From Candidatus Woesearchaeota archaeon (GTDB lineage: Archaea > Nanobdellota > Nanobdellia > Woesearchaeales > SKIA01), in NCBI GenBank assembly GCA_007117065.1, contig SKHI01000008.1, positions 1 through 32,309 of the forward strand: a stretch of DNA of 32,309 nt. The letters run 5' to 3'. The translations under genes and the position numbers were made by a program. Positions 16,787 through 24,426 of the stretch are shown piece by piece. Below the pieces are notes generated by a model. It ran no database searches. It was not told the origin of the DNA and worked only from the letters and a program-made list of their open reading frames with translations. Each line of letters begins with the position of its first letter. The stretch's first letter is position 1.

Positions 16787-18688
16787 ATGGCTTCTTTGCA
16801 AAGAACTCTTTCTTTTCCTGTATTATTAATCATTGGAATTAATAGTATTATGGGAACGGGTGTTTTTTTCCTACAAGCAATTGCTGCAGGCATTGCAGGT
16901 CCTGCAAGCATTATTTCCTGGGGTATCATGGCCTGTATTGCTATTGGTATGTCTTTAGTATTTGCTGAACTTTCAAGTATGTTTGATACGGCTGGTGGGG
17001 TATATGATTATACTAAGCGCGTGTTTGGGAGTTTTTCTTCCTTTCTTGTTGGCTGGCTTACTATTCTTGTGAGCATGATTACTATTGCTACGTTAGTCGT
17101 GGGTGCTATTCAGTACCTGAATCCTTCTTTGCCTGTTTCTCAGATTATTGGAATTTCTCTTTTATTTCTCTTAATTTTTAATTTCATGGCGTATCGTGGT
17201 ATGCAAACAAGTGCTGTTATGCTTGTCGCTTTTGGTATTATTACTTTGAGTGCTGTCTTGTTATTGCTCGTTCCTGGTTTCTTTTTTGTACAGCCACAGA
17301 ACTTGTCTCCTTTTTTCTCATTTGGGGTTATTCCCGTATTTATTGGGGTTTTTCTGGTTGCAGATACGTTTTTTGGCTGGCAGACTATCACTTTCTTAGC
17401 TGAGGAGACACAAGATGCTCGTCGCGTACTTCCTAAGGTGTTCATATACTCAACAGCTATCATTGCACTTCTGTGTATTCTGTTTGCGATTGTTATTCTT
17501 TCTATTATTCCTTGGTCTGAGTTGAGCGCTTCTGGGGCTCCTTTGTTATTAGTCAGTGAGCGGATTTATGGCTCGTTACTGGGAGAGTGGTATACTCTAC
17601 TCATTTATTCTGCTATTATTGGTAGTGTTGCTGGATGGATTGTTTCCTCTCCCCGTCTTCTTATGGCACTTGCTAAAGATAAAATGTTTATCCCTCGTCT
17701 GGCTGAGGTGCACCCAGTTTATAATACTCCTCACATTGCCATTTTGTTTCAGACAATTCTTACCGCATGCATTGTATTCATCGGTGCAGGTAGTTATGAA
17801 ACGCTCCTACGTCTTTCCCTTCCCCTTGTATTCCTCTTATATATGATTGTAATCATTGTCCTTATTCGTATGCGCTATGCGTTTCCGGATGAGCAGAGGT
17901 ATTTTTCTCTTCCCGGGGGAGTACTCAGTGCTTCTCTTCTCTTATGCATCATGATTTTTTTTGTTTTATTTTGGATTTTTTATGATCCTACCGCGATTTT
18001 TACAGTATTGCTTGCGGGAAGTTTTTTACTTTTGGGTGTTCCCATTTACTATTTGCTTAAGTTCACGTATGTTCCTGATTCTATATTAAATAACATGCAT
18101 TTTCTTGGTCGCCTGCATTTGCTTTTAGAAAATGTCCTTCTTCCAAAGAGTGTTCGCGCATATGTTCTTTCTCTCGTATCTCTTTCTGATAAACATGTTT
18201 TAGAATTTGGTGGAAATGTTGGAACAATGACCATGCACATTGCAGAGCAGACAAAATTGCGTGGCCGTATAACTGCCACAGAGTTTAGTTCAGCTAACGC
18301 ACACATTATTCGTCAGCGCATGAAAAAAGCAGGCCATTCCCATGTTACTGTTTTGCATGATGAGCATCATCTCAATCGCATTCATCCTTCTATTCATTCT
18401 TTTGATGTTCTTGTCAGTGTGGGTTATCTGAGTTATTTGCAGGATATGCAAAAAATTTTACGTGAGGCGCGAAATGCTATTCGTGAAAATGGCGAAGTAT
18501 TGTTTGTAGAATATATTGATTATTTTAAGTTTCTTCCCAATGCTGGTTGGACAAGCAATATTGGGCATCTTGTTCTGTTGTTTGAAGAACAAGGTTTTCG
18601 GGTTCGTATACTAAAGAAAAAAGGATTTTTTTGGAATTATCTTATCGTGCATGGTATCCGTACTGATAAAAACATTCCTTTTGTTTAG
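16787..18688 (+). CDS. APC-family permease fused to a C-terminal SAM methyltransferase-like domain
   Basis: 633 residues. Residues 1 to about 430 form an amino acid/polyamine/organocation (APC) permease: about 12 hydrophobic segments and the first-helix signature INSIMGTGVFF (18-28). From about 440 to 630 the chain is soluble and looks like a class I methyltransferase: VLEFGGNVGT (471-480) as the SAM-binding glycine motif, the acidic end of strand 2 in TATEF (Glu499), and FDVLVSVGYLSYL as the motif IV strand. The glycine motif is divergent from the usual DxGxGxG. The frame is continuous with no stop near the junction. Possible roles: methylating the transported molecule, a lipid or a membrane-proximal partner, or sensing SAM; none can be chosen. 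Its end overlaps the convergent sppA gene by 4 bp. Confidence 0.88.
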   Translation: MASLQRTLSFPVLLIIGINSIMGTGVFFLQAIAAGIAGPASIISWGIMACIAIGMSLVFAELSSMFDTAGGVYDYTKRVFGSFSSFLVGWLTILVSMITIATLVVGAIQYLNPSLPVSQIIGISLLFLLIFNFMAYRGMQTSAVMLVAFGIITLSAVLLLLVPGFFFVQPQNLSPFFSFGVIPVFIGVFLVADTFFGWQTITFLAEETQDARRVLPKVFIYSTAIIALLCILFAIVILSIIPWSELSASGAPLLLVSERIYGSLLGEWYTLLIYSAIIGSVAGWIVSSPRLLMALAKDKMFIPRLAEVHPVYNTPHIAILFQTILTACIVFIGAGSYETLLRLSLPLVFLLYMIVIIVLIRMRYAFPDEQRYFSLPGGVLSASLLLCIMIFFVLFWIFYDPTAIFTVLLAGSFLLLGVPIYYLLKFTYVPDSILNNMHFLGRLHLLLENVLLPKSVRAYVLSLVSLSDKHVLEFGGNVGTMTMHIAEQTKLRGRITATEFSSANAHIIRQRMKKAGHSHVTVLHDEHHLNRIHPSIHSFDVLVSVGYLSYLQDMQKILREARNAIRENGEVLFVEYIDYFKFLPNAGWTSNIGHLVLLFEEQGFRVRILKKKGFFWNYLIVHGIRTDKNIPFV

Positions 18689-19515
18689 GTTTGTATGACA
18701 AGTCTGCTTGGTTGAGCGGAGAAGAGTCCTTCTAGTGCGCTTCGTCGTACTTGATATCTGCTGAAACGAATTTCTCCTCCCACTAGCTCTCGCAGAATGG
18801 CGTCTACTTCCTGTCTACTTCCAAGTACGTCTACTAGTCCTTTTTGGTATGCTTCAATCCCGATATAGAATTCTGCAGATTGGATCTCTGCTCGTTGTTC
18901 GTCAGTGAGGTTTCTTGCCTCCTGCACGGAGTCTAGGAAGTATTCGTGCATAGCGTCTAACTTGGCTTGCATTCGTTCTCGTTGATCATCAGAGAGTGGC
19001 ATGAACGGGCTAGCGAGGTCTTTTTGCTCTCCTGCCACGAGTCGTTCTTGTGTGATGTTGTATCTCTGAATAAATTCTGCGAAGTTAAGATAGCTTGCTA
19101 CTACTCCTATACTTCCTGTGATGCTAAATGGGTTTGCCACGATAATGTCTGCTTCGCTTGCTATCCAGTACGCTCCACTCGCTCCACTTTCTCTTATCCA
19201 TGCGACAATTGGTTTGTCGACGCGTTGTAATGTGCGTACTATCTCGTCACTTGCAACTGCACTTCCTCCCGGACTGTTTATTTCAAGCAATATTGCTTGT
19301 ACGCTTTTGTCAGCGTTTGCTTGCTCTATCCAGCGCGTTATTTGTGTGCTGCTTGCTACTTGTGTTGCAAATATTCCCTGTGGGCTCTCTACTGAGATAA
19401 CACCTTGTATTGGAATAACTGCTACTGTTCCTGCTCGGACAGGTGCTTGCGGTTGTATGAGTGCGATGAGAATGAGTACACCTATGCCTACAAATATAAT
19501 ATTTCTTGGGTTCAT
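18685..19515 (-). CDS. sppA: Signal peptide peptidase SppA (S49 family)
   Basis: 276 residues with one N-terminal membrane anchor (about 5-22). It then has the S49 core: EINSPGGSAVASDEI (about 78-92), RESGASGAYWIAS with nucleophile Ser113, PFSITGSIGVV, and the general-base Lys165 in AGEQKDLASP. Single-domain archaeal and bacterial SppA proteins assemble as octamers and degrade signal peptides left in the membrane. This complements the LspA signal peptidase encoded 1 kb away. The minus-strand TATA-like TTTAATAAAG (19537-19546) is 27 nt upstream. Confidence 0.95.
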   Translation of the reverse strand: MNPRNIIFVGIGVLILIALIQPQAPVRAGTVAVIPIQGVISVESPQGIFATQVASSTQITRWIEQANADKSVQAILLEINSPGGSAVASDEIVRTLQRVDKPIVAWIRESGASGAYWIASEADIIVANPFSITGSIGVVASYLNFAEFIQRYNITQERLVAGEQKDLASPFMPLSDDQRERMQAKLDAMHEYFLDSVQEARNLTDEQRAEIQSAEFYIGIEAYQKGLVDVLGSRQEVDAILRELVGGEIRFSRYQVRRSALEGLFSAQPSRLVIQT

Positions 19516-19570
19516 AAAGGGTATTTTTTTTTCCCGCTTTATTAAATGTTTGTGCCCTTAGATACGCAAC

Positions 19571-19581
19571 TTTTTTAAACC
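19571..19581 (+). promoter_or_regulatory. TATA box of the eS8 gene
   Basis: TTTTTTAAACC lies 25 nt upstream of the eS8 ATG at 19602; divergent from the sppA promoter. Confidence 0.5.
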
Positions 19582-19601
19582 AATCTTGTTTTCTTGTCTG
19601 T

Positions 19602-19985
19602 ATGGTTCTAAATCAGTCTCGAAGTAAACGAAAACCGTCAGGTGGTCGGTATAAGTATCTTAAGGTGCGCCGTCAGTATGAATCTGGTGGATCTCCTGCA
19701 TTAACGCGTATCGGTGCTTCTCGTATTCGTGTTACAGAAGGCTTAGGTTGTACGCAAAAACACAAGCTACTTACTGTAGATAGTGTGTATGTTATGAATC
19801 CTGCTACACAAAAGGTGCAGAAAGCTACTATTATTGAAGTTCTGGCTAATCCTGCAAACAGGCATTTCGTTCGCCGTAACATTATTACAAAGGGAGCGCG
19901 GGTAAATACGAGTCTGGGTCCTGTTGTTATTACAAGTAGGCCTGGTCAATTCGGTTCTTTGCAAGGTGTTCTTGTTTCGCAGTGA
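19602..19985 (+). CDS. rps8e: Ribosomal protein eS8
   Basis: 127 residues, typical of the archaeal form of eukaryotic S8. It starts with NQSRSKRKPSGGRYKYLK, the classic basic GGRY/GGxxK start, and ends with RRNIITKGARVNTSLG followed by VVITSRPGQFG. The protein binds 16S rRNA in the small subunit. It is a single-gene unit with its own promoter. Confidence 0.97.
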   Translation: MVLNQSRSKRKPSGGRYKYLKVRRQYESGGSPALTRIGASRIRVTEGLGCTQKHKLLTVDSVYVMNPATQKVQKATIIEVLANPANRHFVRRNIITKGARVNTSLGPVVITSRPGQFGSLQGVLVSQ

Positions 19986-19994
19986 TGAGAAAGT

Positions 19995-20005
19995 TCTTTA
20001 AATGA
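19995..20005 (+). promoter_or_regulatory. TATA box of the Ser-rich protein / lspA unit
   Basis: TTCTTTAAATG is centred 25 nt upstream of the ATG at 20025. No other promoter is visible before lspA, so lspA is likely read from here. Confidence 0.45.
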
Positions 20006-20024
20006 ATTTTTTCTTATTTACTTT

Positions 20025-20402
20025 ATGAATTGGAAATTTTGGGAAAAAAAAGAGGATGACTTTTCTTTTTCTGATATGGATTTTTCTTCTTTATCCTCGT
20101 CTGATACAAAGGAGCCTTCCTTTGACTCTTCCTTTGGTTCTTCCTCTGCACCTGACTTTAGTCAACAATTTTCTCCTCCTGCTGAGGATCGTTTCCAACC
20201 ATCTTTTCAGCAACCAGTTTCGGTCTCCAATCAATCATCTTCTTCCTCAGGCGAACGTAATCTGCAGTGGGATGTTGTTATTTCGCGTCTCGATGCAATC
20301 AAGATCCAACTCGAGCATATTTCTTCTCGGCTGGATAAGTTAGAACAAAAAGAGGTTTCGTCATCTCCTACTCAGAGAGGTCCCTGGTATGCGCAACGCT
20401 AG
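20025..20402 (+). CDS. Ser-rich disordered protein with C-terminal coiled coil
   Basis: 125 residues, function unknown. The first ~85 residues are Ser/Phe/Asp/Gln/Pro-rich and look disordered. After that, residues about 90-113 form an amphipathic helix (ISRLDAIKIQLEHISSRLDK) likely to be a coiled coil. The N-terminus MNWKFWEKKEDD is charged and aromatic and might associate with a membrane or partner. No signal peptide, cysteine or enzyme motif. Its last 14 nt overlap the start of lspA, implying translational coupling and possibly a shared envelope role (inference). Small proteins with this layout occur in DPANN genomes as far as I recall. Confidence 0.75.
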   Translation: MNWKFWEKKEDDFSFSDMDFSSLSSSDTKEPSFDSSFGSSSAPDFSQQFSPPAEDRFQPSFQQPVSVSNQSSSSSGERNLQWDVVISRLDAIKIQLEHISSRLDKLEQKEVSSSPTQRGPWYAQR

Positions 20403-20826
20403 TTGGTTGCTTGTCGTCAGTTTTTTTTTCTTACTTGATCAGTTTACGAAACTTCTTGCTCTATCCTTTGCGCCTCCCTGCGTACAACAAGCAGGCGTTT
20501 TTTGTCTTATTTTTAATTCAGGTGCTGCTTTTGGCATTCTAAGCGGTTTTAATACTGTACTACTTCTTCTCTCTATACTAGCATCACTCATTCTTTTATA
20601 TGCCTTACATACTGTTTCGTCGCGATTTGATAAGTGGGGCGTGTCTTTCGTGCTTGCGGGCGTATTAGGTAATGGTTTAGATCGAGTCCTGCATGGTGCT
20701 GTCGTTGATTTTATTCGTATAGGTTCGTGGCCTGTATTTAATGTCGCAGATATGTGTATCGTCTGCGGGGTATGTCTGTTGCTTCTTCAGAATTCTTCGT
20801 CTAAATCGTCTAAGTCATCTAAATAG
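20389..20826 (+). CDS. lspA: Lipoprotein signal peptidase LspA (signal peptidase II)
   Basis: 145 residues with four hydrophobic segments. All family motifs are visible: LDQFTK (16-21), [10 protein letters not shown] (41-50), [19 protein letters not shown] (91-109) with catalytic Asp98, and WPVFNVAD with catalytic Asp121. LspA cuts the signal peptide of lipoproteins just before the lipidated Cys, after Lgt has acted; an lgt gene lies about 3 kb downstream. The tail is an (S-S-K)3 repeat that overlaps the convergent aIF1A gene by 40 bp. An AGAGAGG Shine-Dalgarno-like stretch precedes the ATG. LspA is bacterial in nearly all textbook accounts. Confidence 0.95.
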   Translation: MRNASWLLVVSFFFLLDQFTKLLALSFAPPCVQQAGVFCLIFNSGAAFGILSGFNTVLLLLSILASLILLYALHTVSSRFDKWGVSFVLAGVLGNGLDRVLHGAVVDFIRIGSWPVFNVADMCIVCGVCLLLLQNSSSKSSKSSK

Positions 20827-21095
20827 CCGTTTTGTTGTAGCCATGCCACTTGATGAGGCTTGTATTTGTAAATAATATCTCCTTTTTCATCGCCACCAAA
20901 CTCCCATGGTTCTACAAGCACGGTATCTTTTTCTCGTACCCACAGGTAGCGTTTCATACGCCCAGGAATTCTGCATGTTCGCGTTTTTCCATCTACGCAC
21001 CGTACTGTGCTTCTACTTGCTCCTAGTCGCGCATCTAATATTCCGAGTATTTCGCCTTCTTTTGGGATGCGCACTCGTGTGTGTTCTTCTTCCAT
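20787..21095 (-). CDS. eif1A: Translation initiation factor aIF1A
   Basis: 102 residues, the archaeal size. It is an S1-like OB-fold protein: REGEIL-like strand [20 protein letters not shown], then [33 protein letters not shown] and [16 protein letters not shown]. It binds the A site of the small subunit during initiation. Its acidic C-terminal tail ([11 protein letters not shown]) is encoded by the same 9-bp repeats that encode the lysine tail of LspA on the other strand. Confidence 0.96.
   Translation of the reverse strand: MEEEHTRVRIPKEGEILGILDARLGASRSTVRCVDGKTRTCRIPGRMKRYLWVREKDTVLVEPWEFGGDEKGDIIYKYKPHQVAWLQQNGYLDDLDDLDEEF
20795..20825. repeat. Nine-base tandem repeat shared by the tails of lspA and aIF1A
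   Basis: Three imperfect copies of TCGTCTAAA (the third TCATCTAAA) encode Ser-Ser-Lys on the plus strand and Asp-Asp-Leu on the minus strand. It falls in the overlap of the two convergent genes. Confidence 0.7.
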
Positions 21096-21150
21096 ACTGT
21101 GTGTCTTTTTTTCGTATTTATAAACTTGTCTTTTCTTTTTCTCCGTAAGC

Positions 21151-21160
21151 CTTATAAATA
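21151..21160 (+). promoter_or_regulatory. TATA box of the Sm-like / eL37 unit
   Basis: CTTATAAATA is centred about 26 nt before the ATG at 21181. It decides the start: the longer in-frame start at 21166 would fall before the predicted transcript start. Confidence 0.65.
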
Positions 21161-21180
21161 CTTTCTTGTTCTCTATTTGT

Positions 21181-21402
21181 ATGGATCCGACAAGACCGTT
21201 AGATGCTTTACAAGTAATGCGTGATAAGCGCGTTATTGTTGAGCTTAAAAGTGGACGCCAATTCGATGGGGTTTTGAAAGCATTTGATATTCATATCAAT
21301 ACGGTGCTTTTTGATGCTCGTGAACTTGGTGTTGAAGGCGCTTCTCATGAACGTCTTTTTCTTCGCGGAGACAGTATATTATTGGTGACACCTAAACAAT
21401 GA
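21181..21402 (+). CDS. Sm-like archaeal protein (Lsm)
   Basis: 73 residues from the ATG at 21181 ([10 protein letters not shown]). The Sm1 motif is [26 protein letters not shown] with the split blocks [11 protein letters not shown] and FDIHINTVL, and Sm2 is [11 protein letters not shown], ending the chain. Archaeal Sm proteins form heptameric rings that bind U-rich RNA. It overlaps eL37 by 4 nt; the Lsm-eL37 gene pair is conserved in many archaea and in the neighbourhood of RNA-processing genes. Confidence 0.93.
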   Translation: MDPTRPLDALQVMRDKRVIVELKSGRQFDGVLKAFDIHINTVLFDARELGVEGASHERLFLRGDSILLVTPKQ

Positions 21403-21566
21403 CAAAAGGAACTCCGAGTATGGGTCGCAAGAGCGGTAAGAAGACACACATCAAATGTCGTCGTTGTGGACGAAACGCATTTCACATGAGTCATAAAGTG
21501 TGTGCGAGTTGCGGATATGGAAAGTCTAAAAAACTGCGTTCTTATGTCTGGGCTACTCGCATTTAG
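21399..21566 (+). CDS. rpl37e: Ribosomal protein eL37
   Basis: A 55-residue zinc-binding protein. [20 protein letters not shown] is the N-terminus, followed by the zinc-finger pair CRRCG (residues about 20-24) and CASCG (about 36-40), then [11 protein letters not shown]. It starts with an ATGA overlap with the Sm-like gene. Length and composition match archaeal eL37 of the large subunit. All four Cys are kept. Confidence 0.95.
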   Translation: MTKGTPSMGRKSGKKTHIKCRRCGRNAFHMSHKVCASCGYGKSKKLRSYVWATRI

Positions 21567-21645
21567 TTTCTCTAATTAATCTGTTATGTTTCTGTATGCT
21601 TTTTAGTATTTTTATTACTGAGAATTTTTTTATCGTAATCGACAA

Positions 21646-21655
21646 ATTTATAAAT
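21646..21655 (+). promoter_or_regulatory. TATA box of the pilin-like cluster
   Basis: ATTTATAAAT is centred 27-30 nt before the two adjacent ATGs at 21678 and 21681, and excludes the upstream GTG at 21663 as start. Confidence 0.6.
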
Positions 21656-21677
21656 CACTTCTGTGGTTATAGAAACT

Positions 21678-22193
21678 ATGATGTATAAAAGAGGGAGTTT
21701 ATCCATTTCTACAAACGCTATTGTTGTGCTTATTATTGCTGTGATTATGCTTGGCTTAATTGTTGGTCTTGTGACAAATGCATTTAGTAATGTAGAAGAT
21801 CGTTTATTTGAACAAATCGCTGGTACAGAAAACCCTGCCCCGAGCGTAAGTACTGCTGAGCCAGTCACGATAAGTCGTCCAAGTATGCGTGCAAGTAGAG
21901 GTTCTTTGCAGGGTGTTAAAGTTCGTGTTCTCAACACGCTTGATAGCAACCTCCAAAATGCTCGTCCGTTCCTAGATTGTAGTCAAGGATCCGAGAATGA
22001 ACCTATTGTGGATCATGCTAATTCTCAAGTTATTCCTCAAATAATTGACTCAGGTGCCCAGGATGAATTCGTATACTTATTCAGAATCAAATCAGACGCT
22101 CCTCAGGGCACTCGTCTTTGTCAGATGAGAGTTCAAGAAGGCGAAGCGGCACAACCTATTCGTGGAGTTCAGTTTACAATTGAGGTATCCTAA
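21678..22193 (+). CDS. Pilin-like secreted protein, first of a three-gene cluster
   Basis: 171 residues. A short basic start (MMYKRG) runs into SLSISTNAIVVLIIAVIML and a long hydrophobic helix, the layout of archaellin/type IV pilin-like (class III) signal peptides. The exported part (about 35-171) is acidic with a Pro/Ser/Thr stretch, and has two Cys (in FLDCSQG and RLCQMRV) that could form a disulphide. The C-terminus GVQFTIEVS looks like a beta-sandwich end. Function unknown; a surface filament or membrane-anchored extracellular protein is inferred. N-termini of this kind recur in DPANN genomes, to my memory. The stop overlaps the next ATG by one base. Confidence 0.7.
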   Translation: MMYKRGSLSISTNAIVVLIIAVIMLGLIVGLVTNAFSNVEDRLFEQIAGTENPAPSVSTAEPVTISRPSMRASRGSLQGVKVRVLNTLDSNLQNARPFLDCSQGSENEPIVDHANSQVIPQIIDSGAQDEFVYLFRIKSDAPQGTRLCQMRVQEGEAAQPIRGVQFTIEVS

Positions 22194-22414
22194 TGGCAAA
22201 AAAGAAATTAACCCGCAGTGAAGAGTTTGAGATATTAAAGTTAGTCCTTGATAAGTTCCTCTGGGCAGGTCTATTCATCCTGTTGTTTGGATTTTACCTA
22301 CTGTTTACTGACGCTGACTCGCTTTCTCGTGGACTTTGGGTCATGGGTGCTGGTGCCATCATTCTCGTCTTGTTTATGGGCGTCTTGATTAAGGAGTATG
22401 AGATTATTCGATAG
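22193..22414 (+). CDS. Small two-helix membrane protein of the pilin-like cluster
   Basis: 73 residues. A charged cytoplasmic start (MAKKKLTRSEEFEILKLVLDKFLW) is followed by two membrane helices, about 23-40 and 49-67, joined by a short acidic loop with TDADSLSRG. No enzyme motif; family not recognised. Overlaps at both ends (1 nt before, 17 nt after) show that it is translated together with the two pilin-like proteins and could be a scaffold or platform for them (inference). Confidence 0.7.
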   Translation: MAKKKLTRSEEFEILKLVLDKFLWAGLFILLFGFYLLFTDADSLSRGLWVMGAGAIILVLFMGVLIKEYEIIR

Positions 22415-22979
22415 GCGTGCTATAGAGCTTGCTACAAACATTATTGTTATGCTTATTGTAGGCATACTTATCTTCGTTCTCTCTCTAGGCATTACGTTTG
22501 GTGTCTTTTGTGCGACTCAGGAGATTAGTGAGGATGTTTCTCTTCAGAACGAGCGTCGCGTCGAGCAATTATTGTCTGGTGGTGGTCGTGTATCTGTAGC
22601 TGATAATACAAAAGTAGCGCAGATGCGCGGGAATATCTTATGTGGTATGAGTCGTGAGCGTACCGCTGATTTCGTATTAGGTATAGGCAACGATAATCCA
22701 AATACGCCTCAAGATTTTCTCTTTAATGTTACTCGAGTCCAACCTCCTCATGAAGGTCATGTGCAGTATGTGCAGTCAATACAGCCTCAGAATGAGATCT
22801 TTAGATTTGCCGCGCGCGAGTTTAGTACGCATTCCCTTCTTTTTGTTCTTCCCGGCGATGCCGTTGTTGATCAGCAGCGTATTTATCGCGTAACAGTATT
22901 TGTTCAAACGGATGATCTTGACGGAAATCCGATGCAAACGCCTTATGGCGTTCAACAACTGTATATTACTCCTCGTTAA
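22398..22979 (+). CDS. Pilin-like secreted protein, third of the cluster
   Basis: 193 residues. MRLFDRRAIELATNIIVMLIV begins it: basic residues, then a long hydrophobic helix (about 13-36) as in type IV pilin-like proteins. The extracellular part has two Cys (FCATQE and ILCGMSR) and a predicted beta-rich C-terminal domain with VYRVTVFVQTDD-type strands (read here RIYRVTVFVQTDD). It has the same plan as the first gene of the cluster but little detailed similarity. It ends 4 bp inside the convergent tpiA. Confidence 0.7.
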   Translation: MRLFDRRAIELATNIIVMLIVGILIFVLSLGITFGVFCATQEISEDVSLQNERRVEQLLSGGGRVSVADNTKVAQMRGNILCGMSRERTADFVLGIGNDNPNTPQDFLFNVTRVQPPHEGHVQYVQSIQPQNEIFRFAAREFSTHSLLFVLPGDAVVDQQRIYRVTVFVQTDDLDGNPMQTPYGVQQLYITPR

Positions 22980-23602
22980 ACAAGCTTTTTGAGTGCTTGT
23001 GCACTATTTTTTGGTTTGCTAATAACTCCAGAAGCGAGGAGTACTCCTACTGCTCCCAGTCGTAATGCTGTTTGTACATCTTTTTTATTTTTTACTCCTG
23101 CTCCTACGAGTAAGGGTATGGGTATTTCTTGTACTGCTTGTGTGATAATGTCTGGGTCTGCTTCTGTTATAGATACTTCTCCTCCAATGAGTTCGGGTGG
23201 TTCAAGAGCGATATAGTCTGGTTTGTACCGCGCTATTTTCTTTGCTTCTTGAATGCTATCGGCGCAGACTATTGTTTGTAGTCCTACTTCTTTGCATCGC
23301 TTGACTATTTCTTTGAGTACTTTTTGTGAAACTTTTTTTTCTGCGTGATTTATCAGTGTGCCCCTAGCTCCTGCTTCTTTTACTGCTTCTGGTAGTACAT
23401 GGCCTGTGTGGCTTCCATACGTTATTGCATCCACGTGTTGTGCGTACACAGTTACTCCTGCTCGTTTTGCGCTACGTATATCTGTGTTTTGTACTGCGAT
23501 CCACGCGCCTACCTCTTTTGCTGCGGTGTACAGTTCTGCTAGTTCTTTACCGGTGCCTTTTTGGTAGGTTTTTGTGTTTACTACTATGAGTGGTTTTTTC
23601 AT
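22976..23602 (-). CDS. tpiA: Triosephosphate isomerase (archaeal type)
   Basis: 208 residues, the shorter archaeal form. Catalytic residues are in place: Asn9 and Lys11 in VVNTKTY, His86 in LINHAEKK and Glu134 in ALEPPELIGG; the phosphate loop is LLVGAGVKNKKDV and LLASGVI. It interconverts dihydroxyacetone phosphate and glyceraldehyde 3-phosphate in glycolysis and gluconeogenesis. The start is backed by an AAGGAG Shine-Dalgarno (about 23609-23615) and lies inside the end of lgt, overlapping by 56 bp, so both are one transcript. Confidence 0.96.
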   Translation of the reverse strand: MKKPLIVVNTKTYQKGTGKELAELYTAAKEVGAWIAVQNTDIRSAKRAGVTVYAQHVDAITYGSHTGHVLPEAVKEAGARGTLINHAEKKVSQKVLKEIVKRCKEVGLQTIVCADSIQEAKKIARYKPDYIALEPPELIGGEVSITEADPDIITQAVQEIPIPLLVGAGVKNKKDVQTALRLGAVGVLLASGVISKPKNSAQALKKLV

Positions 23603-24371
23603 GTGTTTCTCCTTTCTTAAAAAATTCTCGTATGTCTCTTTTGTAGCGTGTATATAGAACGATGATTGCTCCTATTCCTATTCCTAAACTGAGTAGTTGG
23701 CCCATTTTTAATCCCAGGAGTATGGCAGTATCTTCTCTCCAATAATTTACTATGAATCGCAGTATTGCATACATGAGTGTGAATATCCAAAAAATGAACC
23801 CTGGCGTATATTTCTTGCGCGCCCAGAGTGCTAGTGTGGTTCCGAGAAGAAAAAGATTTTTTATTGCTGCATACAGTTGTGCTGGGTGTCTACAAACATC
23901 ATCATATGTTGGAAAGACGACACACCAGCTATGTTGTGAAACAGTTCCTATTATCTCTGCATTGATAAAGTTTGTAATTCTTCCAAGAAAAAGTATTCCT
24001 CCTGTGTAGAGTGCACCAATGTCTGCTAGTTCCCACATGTTTTGTTTGTATTTTTTACTCCAGAAATACAGGCCTGTTACGAGTCCGATAAACCCTCCAT
24101 GAAAGCTCATTCCTCCGTTCCACACCGCAAAGAATTCTTGTATACTAAACAAGTCTGGTCGATAAAACAAAAAGAAGAATACTCGTGCCCCAATAATCAT
24201 TCCCAGCAGTACTGCTAAGAGCAGGCTATCTCGTTGTTTCTCGTCGAGGTTGCTGTGTTTTTTTAAGGCGTAATAGAGAAGAAGAAAACCTAGAGCGTAG
24301 ACAATTCCATAGTAGCGTATTTCAAGCGATCCAATACTCAGGAATACTGGGTCTATGTTGTGTACAAACAT
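23547..24371 (-). CDS. lgt: Prolipoprotein diacylglyceryl transferase-like Lgt
   Basis: 274 residues with about seven membrane segments. Lgt signature parts: IRYYGIVYALGF (18-29), WNGGMSFHGGFIG with His91 (84-96), GRITNFINAEIIG (130-142, with Arg131, Asn134 and Glu139), RHPAQLYAA (161-169) and RFIVNYWRED near the C-terminus. Bacterial Lgt adds diacylglycerol from phosphatidylglycerol to the lipobox Cys. Archaeal membranes carry ether-linked archaeol, so the donor here should differ unless this lineage makes or takes up ester lipids. The C-terminal tail is basic. The minus-strand TATA-like CTATAAATAG (about 24392-24401) lies 25 nt upstream. It is divergent from ileS and pairs functionally with lspA. 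Confidence 0.95.
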   Translation of the reverse strand: MFVHNIDPVFLSIGSLEIRYYGIVYALGFLLLYYALKKHSNLDEKQRDSLLLAVLLGMIIGARVFFFLFYRPDLFSIQEFFAVWNGGMSFHGGFIGLVTGLYFWSKKYKQNMWELADIGALYTGGILFLGRITNFINAEIIGTVSQHSWCVVFPTYDDVCRHPAQLYAAIKNLFLLGTTLALWARKKYTPGFIFWIFTLMYAILRFIVNYWREDTAILLGLKMGQLLSLGIGIGAIIVLYTRYKRDIREFFKKGETHEKTTHSSKHKNLPKRHR

Positions 24372-24426
24372 ATCCTGTTCTCTGTTTGGGCCTATTTATA
24401 GGTATCTGTTTTTTGTTATCAGAACG

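Noticed and set aside
16787-18688. Permease-methyltransferase fusion as a read-through of two genes
   Set aside because: No stop codon, alternative start signal or TATA box is visible at the junction (about 18050-18130), so I treat it as one protein.
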